From NCBI RefSeq assembly GCF_029962835.1, contig NC_080578.1:54243001-54307000 (forward strand): DNA of 64,000 nt, written 5' to 3'. The stretch comes from Magnolia sinica. Taxonomy: Eukaryota; Streptophyta; Magnoliopsida; Magnoliales; Magnoliaceae. The notes below the pieces were generated by a model, which was given only the letters and a program-made list of their open reading frames with translations, ran no database searches and was not told where the DNA came from. Within the stretch, counting starts at the first letter, position 1, and each line of letters begins with the position of its first letter. Positions 10,204-22,300 of the stretch are shown here, piece after piece. A program made the translations under genes and the position numbers.

Positions 10204-13200
10204 TGTAACACCCCGGATTTCAGGGGTCGAGTAAAGCTCTACTCCCGAGATCCAGCGCATTACGTATGCAATATGGATGCTAATGTTCAGATTCGCCCAT
10301 ATTAATGGGTTAAGCATGAGTGAGATTATACTAAAATAGCATATCATACTCTGGAAATAATTAAATTAAGCAAGCGGAAGACTGAAACATATACATTTAA
10401 ACATGTGGGTGTTTTACCAACTCCAGAGTATGAGTATGTAACCAAGCTAAATATGTACAAGTATTGTTTCAAAATATACAAAAAAAAAGAAATGTAAAGT
10501 GTTCAACTAAACTAAAATCCCAGTGTTCCCTGCGTATTAGCACGAGGTCTACATCAACCCGCCTGATAATTGAAAGTAGGAGAACTCCTCCTCCTCATCC
10601 ATGTAGTCCTGCTCCCTAGCATATACTACTTCAGTACTTACATCTAAACCATAGTCTGGTTGGTGTCTTAAAATATCATCCCAGGTGGGAATGAGTAGTT
10701 AATTCAATGGAACTATAAAGCAAAGGTTAACATGTTATCAATTCAATCAAGCAATAATGATAAAGCAATAAAATAAGCATTTCCTAACTATTATTAATGT
10801 AGGGGTGATATGCAGTAATGATGCATGCCCTTACACAAAGCTCCCTCAAGTGACTTCATCAACCATTCGTGCATGGAAAACTCCCTAGTCGACAAACAAT
10901 TCAAATCAATATCTCATTTGAGCATTTCATCAAGCATATTGAACATGTTACCAAACATTGCATTTCATTCATAAATTGCGTAGTCAAAATTAAGATTACA
11001 TGAAGGAACTATAAATATGGGTAAGGTAATTGAGAATTCCATCTCAATACCCTTATTTAATACATTTCATTGACAATTTCTCATTCAGACATTTTATCAA
11101 ACACTTAAGACTACACATAACTAATTACATAGACTAGATTAGTTACGACAAGAACTATAGCAATTTATTACACAAAGAGATTATAACACATACGACAAAT
11201 ATGAATCCTAGATCTATAGTCATGACAAGCACAAATCACAATTCCATATTCATTCAAACATTTCAATAAACACATGGAATGCATCATATATTCAACATAG
11301 TTCACACATGTGTAATATGTCGAAAACGTCGTAACTAAGATCATATGGCAATAATCAAGTCAGACATAAATCATTGCTGACATTGAAAGCCTTAAAAACC
11401 ATAACCTAAATGTTTATAGTCTACACCTTTCGTCGGAATACTCGATTCGGACACGGTTCAAATCCTACATTCCCGAAAACGGAACGTCAGGCACCTAAGC
11501 AATGAAATAGGTTAGCTATTTCGTTAATTACTTTATTTGGATCTCTAAATCAAGATTAGGGTTAGGATTTCTTACCTAAATCGAAGCTGAGATGGATCGT
11601 GCAGCGATGGAAAGAGGCGATCTAGTACATAGAGTTGTGTGGGAAGATTCCTGCAACAATCTCCCTAAACCTCACTTCTCACCTCACTCTTTTCTCTTCT
11701 TTTCTCTCTTCTCTCTCCTAGTGTTAGAGAATTTCATATAGAATGGAAATGGGGTGGTTTAAGGGCTTTATATAGGCCCAGAACTGGTGTAAATGGCCCC
11801 ATGGCCATGGTATATTTAAATTATAACCAAAGGTTGCTGTTTTAGGCAAACAAGGTTCATCTAGAGTTCTGTTACTTACTTGCAGTGTAGGGTAAGTTCC
11901 CTGACAATAGATCTATGCCATGATGTGAATTTTGTTGTGGTCGAAGTAGCTAATCGATTGTGGAGGACCTATATCGAATCAACGGTCGTACTTAGTCGAT
12001 CGGGGCCACAAGTATACGGATATGTGCAGGAAAATTTTCTTTTCCCATGGGTGAAGTTTGGTAAAAAACATACGGTCCGAAATCCTCAATTTCGTGCATG
12101 AGCGAATGGCCCAATTCACTTAAGTTCCAATATATTTTCTAAAGATATTCGCGTTTCTCACACACTTCACTCAGGGCTCAAGTTGAGTGTTTCTATATAC
12201 TATCTGGGCTCAATTCTCATGGTGGTTGTCAAGCCCAATAGGACAGACATAATCCTATAGTTTCGCGGTCATTGGACCTTTGACATGCGGTCTAGGTCTG
12301 ATACGGAGTTTCAATATACTCCCGAGAGTGATATGCTCTTGGAATTTCTCCTAAGTTTTTAAGGGACGTTGATTCAATGGTATTAATGATTTTAGGTCTT
12401 TCCATTTGTGAAAATGGTGGTTCGAGTTAAATCTATCAATTATTTAGTTTAGTACTTAACTAAATTTCGCCATAATTGTGACAAAATAAGGTCCTAGGGT
12501 AGTTCTATATCCCTTTTTAGCACTTTTAGTTAGTATATTATTTTATATATTTTTTTAATAGTTCATCATCAAGTCTACTTTATCTCCACCAAATTTCATT
12601 AAATTTTGTATTCTAAAAAAATTCTAAAAATTCTGGAAGTAGCAGCTATCTGAACTAATAATTTTTAGATAGTTGTCACATCAACCTAGATTTACCTATA
12701 TTAAAATTTTTATTTTATTTTTACTTATTTTTATATGAAACTAAACTTATCAAGCATCTGGCTTTTGAATCACCTAAATAGGAGTTATATTAAGGGAGAT
12801 ATGACTTTTTAAAGTTGGTCCAAAAATGCAGAAAATTGCAGCGAGGGTCCACCAAAATTTAGTGCATCGGCGGCGTGCCGCCGACTAGGTGGTGGCGCTG
12901 CGCCCCTCTGGTGGCCCTGGGGGTGATTCCACTACTCAATTCTTGAAATGAGTGTATCTTATAAACTGGAATGAGTTATTCGACATGCAATATGATTTTG
13001 GGGTAGGAAAAGCTAAGATATCCAAATAACTTAGTTTTTTCTAAGTCTATTTTATTTGTATTTTTACTACTTGTAGTAAATTTTAGTTTAATTATTGTTC
13101 TTCATCATTTAAACTTTAAGATTTGTGTCTATTATGAAAGTACTTAGAAAAATTTGAAGAATAAGGTGGTGAAAGATGAGATTTTTTTAGGGAGATGGTT

Positions 13201-13315
13201 TGGAAAGGGGATTTGAGACTTTGGGATTGAGTTTTGAGAATTTGATAAGGTGTTATGATAGACCCTTTGCCCAAGGACATCCATCTCCAAGTTGGCAAAA
13301 ATTCGGGATGTTAAA
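10204..13315 (-). mobile_element. Diverged chromovirus 5' LTR (family C)
   Basis: The plus strand begins 'tgtaacaccccggat' next to a PBS. It then parallels the LTR at 53968-57053: 'ctactcccgag', 'gcaagcggaagact', 'gttaacatgttatca' with 'tcaatcaagcaataatgat', and a right end 'caaaaattcggg'. Overall divergence from that LTR is high, so it is an old or different subfamily copy. The right border is approximate, because 'gatgttaaa' stands where 'gtcattaca' is expected. The rest of the element beyond ORF X is missing. I did not find a target duplication. Confidence 0.7.
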
Positions 13316-14633
13316 TAGCATCTTCACATGGGGCTCACTTGATTTACTAACTCAACCGTCACGCAAATTGACAAACAAAGGCACTTTCAATAAAGTCTTA
13401 AAAGAATGAATAAAAAGAGACCATCAATAAAAAATCAAAAACTAGAAAAAGAAGAAAAGGGGGATATGTTTGGAATCAGCACTTAACTATTCAATTAATC
13501 TTGAAGTAATGATCATGGCTAATATTTTGAAATGATCATGGCTATTCAATTAATCTTGAAGTAATGATCATGGCTTAATAAATGCAGGAACTTATCTCTC
13601 AGAGTGATGGCTTGATATAACTTGGAATGAATGAAAAACTCTGAGATTCGTCCTCTATTTATAGGTTAAAAGTTTGTTCTCTCGACTGATCTAAGGGTCG
13701 AAGGACTAACCAGTCGAAGGACTAACCAAATTTCAAATTTTCTAGTGCGATAAGATAAGGTCATTACTCGACTGATCGAGTGGCTTACTCGACTGGTTGA
13801 GTGGCCTACTCGACTAGTTGAGTGGCCTACTCGACTGGTCGAGCAATGCACTCGACTAGTCGAGTGAGATCAAAAAACCTTGCTAGACTTTGAGTCGAGC
13901 CTACATGACCGATCGAGCACTGTTCACTCAACTAGTCGAACAGTCTCCACGACTGGTCGAGGGTCCATTGGAAAATCTCAAAAATTCATAACAAATCTAG
14001 GACTGGTCGAAAAACTCTTAGACTAGTCAAGCCAAAGCTTAGACTAGTCGAACAAAGACTAAGACTGGTTGAGGAAATGACCTATAAACATATGAAATGA
14101 CCCACATAGCATATGCAATGAATATGACCTAACTTATGGTCAATCTAGGGTCATCCATACCTTAATTGTGAGTTTGAACAATTGAAACATCGTTTGCTTT
14201 GCTAATTCATACACTTGAAATACTTGAAGCTTGTCTTCAAATCTTAAACTTGAGCTTGAGTAAAGATTTGAATTCTTAAGTCTTTAAAGTACTGAATTTG
14301 AAGATTAAACTTGAACTTGAGCCTTGAACTTGTACTTGAGCTTGAAATCTTGAACTTCGACAATGCTTCTTTAACTTGAATACAAGGAAAAGTTTGACGA
14401 AGACTTGGACAACATTAAAATGCACGAAGTTGATCTAATCATCTCATCAAAACATGATACAGATTCTAAATGATTTGGCACAACAAAATTTGACAATCAT
14501 GCGTGTTAGATTTATAATATAGCATTTACAATTACACAAAAGATTGTTTTCTGAAAGAGGTTTGCACACTAAGAATTAAGGAAATCTTCATGCATGTTTT
14601 GCCCGGGACTAGCAAAATGTTGGTTGGGGGGTG
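13316..14633 (+). other. 3' internal region of a family-B element, ending in a PPT
   Basis: I recognise no protein in this stretch. It contains a 21 bp palindromic tandem array (13766-13870) with further 'gactggtcga' words to about 14070. A run of 'cttgaacttgagc' words follows at 14200-14360. At 14605-14633 'gggactagcaaaatg' then 'ttggttggggggtg' immediately precedes the family-B LTR. This resembles the polypurine tract of Tat/Athila elements and fixes the orientation as plus. Confidence 0.5.
13766..13870. repeat. Five tandem 21 bp units with palindromic core
   Basis: Five consecutive 21 bp units begin 'actcgactggtcgag' or a near variant. The core ctcgac-n-gtcgag is an inverted repeat in each unit. 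Looser single copies continue to about 14070. The minus-strand ORF here (repeated STSRVGH) is just translation of the repeat. Confidence 0.85.
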
Positions 14634-15851
14634 TGTTGAGTATGAAATATTGCATATTTTTCCCTATTTATACCTTGGTTTTACAAACATGATAGTGCTT
14701 AATCGATCTAATTATGCATTTTTTCATGCACAAGATGATTTCGAAAGCTTAAGGTGAAACTAATGCCAAAAAGAAGATTTATACTCAAAAGATTACTAAA
14801 TGAATATTTAGAGATTTGGAAGTCATTAATGAAGAATTCACATGTCAAATATCCAAGAAAACCAAATAATGAATGAAGAAAATCAAAGATTTGAAGTGAA
14901 GAAAATGAATTCTGAAATTGTCATGAAAACAAACATATTCGTAAAATTGTCCTTAAAAAGCATATTTTGAAACTCTAAGTCTATTTTAGAAAACTGTGTA
15001 GAGTGCATAAATTTTAGGCGGTTTCTAGATTTTTCCAACTCGATGCGAAAGTTGGAGTTCTACAACTATAAATAGGACTCCATAAGATGCTCCAAAGCAT
15101 TTTCTAGGGTTTGGAAAGGTCTCAAGGAGCATAAAACAAGGGTAGAGCAGCCGTCAAAGACTTTTTCTTCTTCCCTAGTTTATTTTTCATGCTTATTTAA
15201 GAGATTTGATTTCAATCATGTCTATGGTTGGCTAAACCTCTTAGCTAGGGCTAAGAGGTGAAGCTTGTAACGTGTTTAGATGATTATCTTGCTTTGATTC
15301 TTGTTCTTATTGGACCTCATTAATTTCTAGTTTGATATTAAATAAATATTTTCAGTTTTCTATGATTATTGTGACTCAAATTACAATAGATGTTGTGATA
15401 GCTTTGGATATCTTTTTTTCCTATTTTAAGATTGTGAGATTGGTAAATCTTATTGTTCATCATCATCTCCTGGGCATGGTAGGGTGATGGAATTCCTTCC
15501 AATCATCACAATTCTCCTCCATTGAGAATTAGGTCAATGAAAAGTTCAGATTTAATTTAAATTTCTTTATCTTCTATTTGGATAGGATGAGACTTTATTT
15601 CTAATTGTGTTCCTTGAATCAAGTAAGGTAGCATCTTCATAGCTAGAAGTGGATCCTTGACACCCTAGTTCCCACCTTTAAATTCATAAGTTTTAATCAA
15701 CATTATTCACCATTACTTTCAATTATTCAAATTTTAATTTAAATCTTTTTCTAGTTCTAGTTCTAGTTATTTTTAGAATACATACAAGTGTAGTCAATGT
15801 GGATTCGACCCCGGTCTTACTGAGTTATTACTACATCGCGACCCTACACTT
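14634..15851 (+). mobile_element. Second family-B LTR, 3' LTR-like
   Basis: This copy begins TGTTGAGTATG and ends near 'ttatgaaca', and is about 90% similar to 3064-4340 throughout. The left side has a G-rich PPT-like tract. The right side is the Tat integrase frame, entered at exactly the same CCGAG as in the first copy. The left neighbour is therefore element-internal and the right neighbour is target, as expected for the 3' LTR of an element inserted in Tat integrase. See findings for the paradox of the repeated junction. Confidence 0.75.
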
Positions 15852-16371
15852 AGGGTTATGAACACCGAGGAGCTACCATATGTCCTCTGGGCATACCGAA
15901 CTACTGGTTGGATATTAACAAGGGAGACTCCCTTCTCCCTGGCCTTCGGCGTAGAGGTCGTGGTACCAGTAGAAATTGGGCTTCTGACTGCACGCATCGG
16001 CTCTTTCAACGAAAGTAAAATTGCCAAGCAGATGGCCCTTGGACTATATCTGCTCGAGGAAGAAAGGGGACGGGCACAATTAAAGATTGCTGCCCACCAA
16101 TAACACATTGCCAAATACTACAATTCCCAGGTCATGGTATGAAGATTCCGAGTGAAAGACCTGATCCCTCGTGAAACTTTCCAAAAACACCAAGGAACCT
16201 AGCTCCAGGTCTCTAGGACTAAACTGGGAAGGACCTTATAAGATTATGGGCACAACACGACAAGGAGCATATCGACTTAAGGACATGGATGGACAACCTT
16301 TGTCTCACTCATTGAATGCCGAACATTTAAAAATCTATTACTCTTCAGGACTCAAGAAGTTGTCCAAATAA
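15852..16371 (+). pseudogene. Tat-lineage integrase C-terminal domain (frameshifted)
   Basis: The frame from 15858 reads NTEELPYVLWAYRTT, GETPFSLAFGVE.VVPVEIG-like residues, MALGLYLLEEERG and QLKIAAHQ, then a stop. After a frameshift another frame (16171-16371) gives LGLNWEGPYKIMGT, RQGAYRLKDMDGQPL, LNAEHLKIYY and a terminal stop. This is the usual end of a Tat polyprotein. It is better preserved than the copy at 4341-4785. It is followed by the element's 3' untranslated linker and an antisense ORF, the known Tat arrangement. Confidence 0.85.
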
Positions 16372-17092
16372 GAGTGCATCAACTAACTGATCTACTCAAC
16401 TAGAGCGACCTCCCTTCTCAAAGGGGAAAAAATGTGATCGGGGCATTATTACCATTTATTTTGGCTAGAACAACCTCCCCTCTCAAAGGGAAAAAGGTGC
16501 TCGGAAAGCTACTGTCTTATGTCTACTATTTTTGTGAATTCTACAATAAAAGAACTTTCCTAGGTCAAGGGAAGAGAGTTCTTTTCATTATCAACTATCT
16601 GAACTACGTGGCCAACTATGGGGGCTTCCCTGGATCCTAGGGAAGAAAGCCCTCCTACCGACTACTCGATCCATTATTAAGTGGTTGGCATACTAATACT
16701 CCTCTACTATAAACTCTACATTGAGAGAACTTCCCCAGGTGAGGAGAAGAGAACTTCTTTTGAATTTCGACTATCCGAGCTGTGTAAATCGACCACAAGG
16801 ACTTCCCTCAATTTGAGGGAAGAAAATCCTTCCTACTATTACGACTATTATTTTGATGTCAACCTATTGATTCTACAATGTACGATCTACCAGTATGTAA
16901 TTGATTTAACTATGTTGCTCGGCCTACTCGCTCTACTACCCTCGACCTACTAAACTATACTCGATCTACTAACACTACTCGAGAAGATTGTGCATAGGGA
17001 TCATGACAAAAAAATGTTCTTTCATTGATAAAAGGATCATTACAAAAAGAAACCTCAAAAATATTTTTAAATATAAAAGAGGGTGGTAAGGT
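16372..17092 (+). repeat. Tat 3' linker with six spaced palindromes
   Basis: Six imperfect to perfect inverted repeats of the type 'ttccc..gggaa' begin near 16409, 16474, 16553, 16625, 16729 and 16801, spaced 65-104 bp. The last, 'cttccctcaa-t-ttgagggaag', is a perfect 10 bp stem. The right arm is followed each time by 'gaaa' or 'gaga'-like bases, which suggests a degenerate tandem repeat. Tandem repeats in the 3' untranslated region are a known feature of Tat elements. ORFs at 16434-16953 show no family resemblance and I do not call them. Confidence 0.65.
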
Positions 17093-19135
17093 TCAATCCA
17101 CTTGAGGGGGAGGCTGCTTGGCTTCGACCTTGATCAAGACTGGATCTTCAGGGGTTTCCTCGCCCAAACCTTCCAGGTCAAGTTCGAGATATCTTCCCCT
17201 AACGTCCTCGAGACACCGTTCGTAGCCGAGGCTATAATACATCACCTCCTCCTCAGCTTGCTCCTTCGAAGCCTTATACTCCTCCACTGCTGCCACCCGA
17301 GTTGACGGGATGAAAGCCTTAACTTTGGCCAGCTCAACCACAACCTCTTCAGCCTTGGCTTCCACCTCGGCCCACTCCCCTTCGGACATTGAGAGGCGAG
17401 CTCTCAACTCTTCTGACGCAGCCCATAGCCCAGACTTAGTCCAATGGGCTTCATCCAACTAGATCTTCAAAGCTTCTCACTCCTCCCCAAACCTCTACAA
17501 GGCTCCTTAGAGAGCCTCCACTTGGGCCATAACCACATCTTAGGCCGCTATGACGGCTTCGAGCTTTGTAGTTTTGGCCTGAAGTTATGCCTCTACCTTC
17601 TCCCAGTCCTTCCCCACTCCTCAAAATGATTGGCATGTGGCTAAAAGGGCAAGGATAGTGTAGGATAAAAAATAAAAGCAGAGGATAATCAGTTAGAATA
17701 GTGAAGAAAAGCATTAATTCAGAAATGACAAGTGAATGAAAGCTAGACTACCTTGTTGAAAGTGGCCAACAAATCAGTCAGTAGGGTCATCGGATGGACG
17801 TTTAGAAAAGAGGTGATCTCCTGCTCTAGCTCATGCCAAACTACCCACTGGGTAATGTGACCCTGTGGTAGCCCGGTGGCATGAGGGTTGACCCGCTAGC
17901 CTTAGGGGCCTGATGCTTCGAAGCTCCCTCACTTAAAACGGCTAGAGTTGGCTGTTTAACTATAAGCCCTTCAGTAGTGGGCTCTGGCCTACCCTCTACG
18001 GTGGAGGAGGATCTTGCTTGGTGTGACGATGGAGGAACAATGGCCCTCTTCTTGACCATCTTCTTCAGGTTGGCTGGATCAGCCCTTAAAGGAAGTTGGA
18101 TCCTCTTCGCAGGGCAAGGAAGATCAGCCATTTCTGTGCAACAAAACACTCAAGTTAGACATGAAAGCATAAGATCCAAGCACAGGAACTTGAAAGGAAA
18201 TTCTATTATCTACGACTCACCTCTCGGCTCGATCAATGCTAAGCCAGATTGGTATAAGGATTATGGAGTGATCAACGCCCTCCAACTTCTCTTAGTAGCG
18301 TCCTTCAACTTCACCCGGTTAACTTGGCAAAGCTGTAGGTCAGAAAGTAGGGGTTGACCCCAAGGAAGAGCTGTATAGGACAAGATTGGTCAGTAAACAA
18401 AGCTACAAAAATAGAGAAAATGAAAAATCTATAATTCGACTATTTCTGCCCTGAATGGGCAAATTTGGTGGGGACCCAGGTCCACAGCCTGGGCAACTGA
18501 GCTGTTGGGTCTTTCCATTCTCTAGACGCCCAGAACCATTTGTCCTTCCACCCCTTGTTGGAGGACGAGTTCTTAGTGATAAGGGCTTGACCTTTGTTCT
18601 CCCACGCGCTAAAATACTACCAGCTCTGGTTCTTTAGACTAGCCTTCACTCTATACAAGTATATGAATTCATCGGCCAACAACTTAGTAAACCTAAGATG
18701 GTGCCACAGGATATAAGTCCCGAACAAAGCTCTCCAAGCATTAGGGATGACTTGGCCTAGGGCCAACCTCAGGCGATATGTGACCTCCTGAACAATGCAG
18801 TGAATGAGAAGTCGGAGACCACACTGCAAGATGACCACATATATAGCCACCTTGCCCTCGTGAGGTTGACCAGGGACTTCTCTGAGCTTAGGAGCTCGGA
18901 GTACCACAGATTCAGGAATTTGATACTCCGCCCTAACCCGAGCTTGGTAGGAATCGCTCAACCGTGACCCAAAAGGGAAGATATCCAAGGGTCGTTCCGC
19001 AGCAGGCTGAGCTGCCGCCCTTACAACTCGAGCAGACTCACCCTCATGTCCTTCCTGCACTGGAGATGGAGGTCTGAAAGGAGTGCCAAGCTGGGAATTT
19101 ACATCCCCGGCTCAGACTCGTCGTGGAACGGTCCC
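17093..19135 (-). pseudogene. Antisense ORF of Tat element, transposase_28-like, with intron-like gaps
   Basis: The minus strand carries a broken gene downstream of, and opposed to, the Tat integrase. Its first block (19135-18420) has PFGSRLSD, YQIPESVVLRAP, HEGKVAIYV, GLRLLIH, GQVIPNAWRALFG, one stop, then SAWENKGQALITK and a Trp-rich end. These match the plant 'putative gypsy-type transposon' (transposase_28) pattern as I remember it. A second block (about 18370-18222) begins after a 'ctatacag' acceptor and ends at 'gtgagt'. A third (about 18130-17752) begins after 'ttgcacag' and contains many Lys, Pro and Ser. The last (17458-17093, plus sequence before it) is Glu/Ala-rich coiled coil ending PPPQVD. 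Extra ORFs of this type in antisense are known for Tat elements and their role is unknown. Several stops make this copy inactive. Confidence 0.65.
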
Positions 19136-19367
19136 GACACTGACACTCTATTGGAAATATCGGATATTCTAATCAAAAGAAACAAAAAATGAAGAGGAGG
19201 AAGGGAAAAATGATTAGAGTGGGGGACTCAAAGAAATAGAGCTCACCGAAGAAGTGGATTCTGACTTATTAAAAATCACCTGGTCTAGTGGTCTGAAAGA
19301 ACAACAAGAGTAGAAAATGTAAATAGAGTGATTTCGAGCTATCCTCCCCCTTTTTGTAGACTCCTTG

Positions 19368-22300
19368 TGTCACGCCCCAAACTCAGAAACCAGGCTCATA
19401 AAATTTCTGATCGCCGCATCCGGTGCCGACAGCCTCCGTAGTACCCCATTCTCGGCTCCCAGCGCCCATATGCCAAATTCTGATCATGGGATCCTATAAG
19501 GAGGATTTTTCAACGTACATTTATCTCGTAAGGAGCATAACCACAAATTTACCCAAATCACAAAGGCAACATCATCATCACATATCTACTAATATAAACA
19601 GTTAAATACAATGCTAAAAGGGAAGATACATATATCAAAAATCAAAGCTCCAGAAGACAGCTGCATGCTCCAAGCTCAACGTCGCTACGACCTAACGTCA
19701 CCTGGACACATCTATTATGCATAAGCTTATAGAAAGCTTAGAGGGTGGTGTAAGTGTGTGCGATGCACGTGCCAAGCATAAAAATATCAGAGTAAATGGA
19801 AATACTAGCAATCCATAAATCGTACAATATCAGAGTAATGCAGAAACATGCTGGTAAGTCTGTAAATATCATCAACCTTATCCAGACTATGTGATGAAAA
19901 AACATAATAAGCCAATATCATATACTGAGGAAGCAATGTAAATTAGTTATGCAATGTGGAGACATAGTAAGCCAAATATCATATACTAAGGATGCAATGC
20001 AATATGGAAATCCTGACGAATCTAAGAATACCGTCAACCTTATCTAGGCCATATAAATGCGAAAACATGGTAACTCAAAATATTGTATCCCGCGGATGTA
20101 ATGTAATATGCGGTGTGAATGAAATGACTAAGCTGGAGTGTGAAGTTAGGATGATAGTACATAGTATCGTAGGTTATGGGGTCCATCACAAGGGACTTCT
20201 ATCCAAACCAGTCCCATACCTAAATTTAGATAGTCAAACTCAATGTGACAAATTCCTGATCTCAGGTTGGCCGCATGCCCTAACTGAAATCCTGGCCATT
20301 GCGAAGGTACACATATCAATTAGTTGCACACCACCATCCTTAGTGGATAGTAAATGAATGAATGAATAAGTAAAATGATGAGTATACAACTCTTGATCAA
20401 TAAGTTCACATATCAGTATGTCTCAGCTCTAGGATTATCACCAGGGTCTATTACACTCTACACCAACTTGTCGCCCCTATCCGAGTGCACAACTAGGTAA
20501 GTGGAAGAGACCTCACTATCCATCTGCCAATATTGGGCCTGGCTCATCGATAACGGACTCATTCCTCAAACTGGTCAAATTCAACCTAGATATTGCCCCC
20601 TCACTCAGGTGGGTAAGGTCACACCCCCTCCCAACCGACCACGACAAAGTGAGAGACGTGGCTTACTGGTATATGGCCCTCATATGATCATATATATCCA
20701 CTCGATTTCGACGTTAAGGCGTCTCCTAGCTACGAAAGTTTAGGAATTTTTACCCAGGGACATTTATGACGCTCATATGCTAGAACCAAACATTTTCGGT
20801 ATCCCATCTGGCCATCCACGATATGCCTGTGGAGGCTACGACCTTAATATTACTAGGGCGTACAATAGTCATATCACAAAATATAAGATTCATGAGTCAC
20901 ACAGTCCAATCATGCATCAATCTTACGCATACCGTGTGCTCATGTGGGACGACTCCTCCTATCAGGGAGTCCCATGAACAACCTGCCTTATGGCATATGT
21001 AATGGTCAATCACATCTCATAACAAACATGCTGATGATGTGTTTGGGTATGTATCATGATGTTATGCTGTCACATACTCACAATCGATATCAATAACCGA
21101 CACCAATAATCAACATCGATAATCGGCCTCGATAATTAGCACGATGATCAGCATCGGCCTCAATAATCGGCACTAATAATCGACACTGATAATCGGACTA
21201 ACAAGGCCTAAGGAAAGGTTACAATGTGGACATTTAACCACCATTGCCCATTAATGTAGACATTTAACCAACATTGCTCCCAAGGAGTTACCCACATAGA
21301 GCCTAACATATAGTGGGGCCCATGGCCTCACTTAAGGGCCTAATATACATCACCATGGGCCTCACATACATCACATCGGGCCTCACCTACATCAAATGGG
21401 CCACGATACATGGGCTTAATACATATCACAATGGGTCTTATATAAAGACCTCATATACATCGCATTGGGCACACTCATGGGCCTCATATAGATCACATTG
21501 GGCCTCATACTTGGGCCTCAAATACATCACAATGGGCCACACTCATGGGCCTCATACTTGGGCCTCAAATACAACACAATGGGCCACATCACATGGGCCT
21601 CAAATATATCACAATGGGCCGCATCACATGGGCCACATATACATCATATCGGGCCTCATTAAATGGCCATAAATACATCACATTGGGCTACATCTACGAG
21701 CCTTAAATACAACACATTGGACCTCATATATGGGCTGCAAATACATCACAATGGGCCTCTCACACGGCCCAATATACATCACAATGGACCGCATCTCATG
21801 GGCTTCATGTCCGTCACAATAGGCCGCAACAATGGGCCTCATAAACATCAAAATGGGTCGCATCATAGGGGCCTCTTATACAACACGTTGGGCCTCATAT
21901 ACATCATAATGGGCCTCAATCAATCAGTAAGTGGGCCTAATAAAACACATGCCTCTAGTGGGCCTGAAAAATGATGGAGAGCAAGGATAAAACATATATT
22001 ATGGTGAGCCTGCGATTACACAGCTAGTGTATCCCATGACCTGGACGGCCAGGATGAAACACATACGTTGAAAGGGGGGGGGGGGGGGGTGTCCTACCTG
22101 TCTAGTAAAACGGACAACGTGGATGGAGTGGATATAGAACAAATACATCAAGGTGGGTCCCACTTGTCCAGAACGGACGGACGACTCGGATAAAACCCCA
22201 TATCACACTTGTATCACACCGTCCATAATACAGAATATATACATCAAGGAGTGTCCCACCCACACATGTAGGGTGGGCCATGCCCTAGATGGATGGCTGG

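Noticed and set aside
13766-13870. CRISPR-like regular repeat
   Set aside because: Units are contiguous with no spacers, and the genome is a plant nuclear one.
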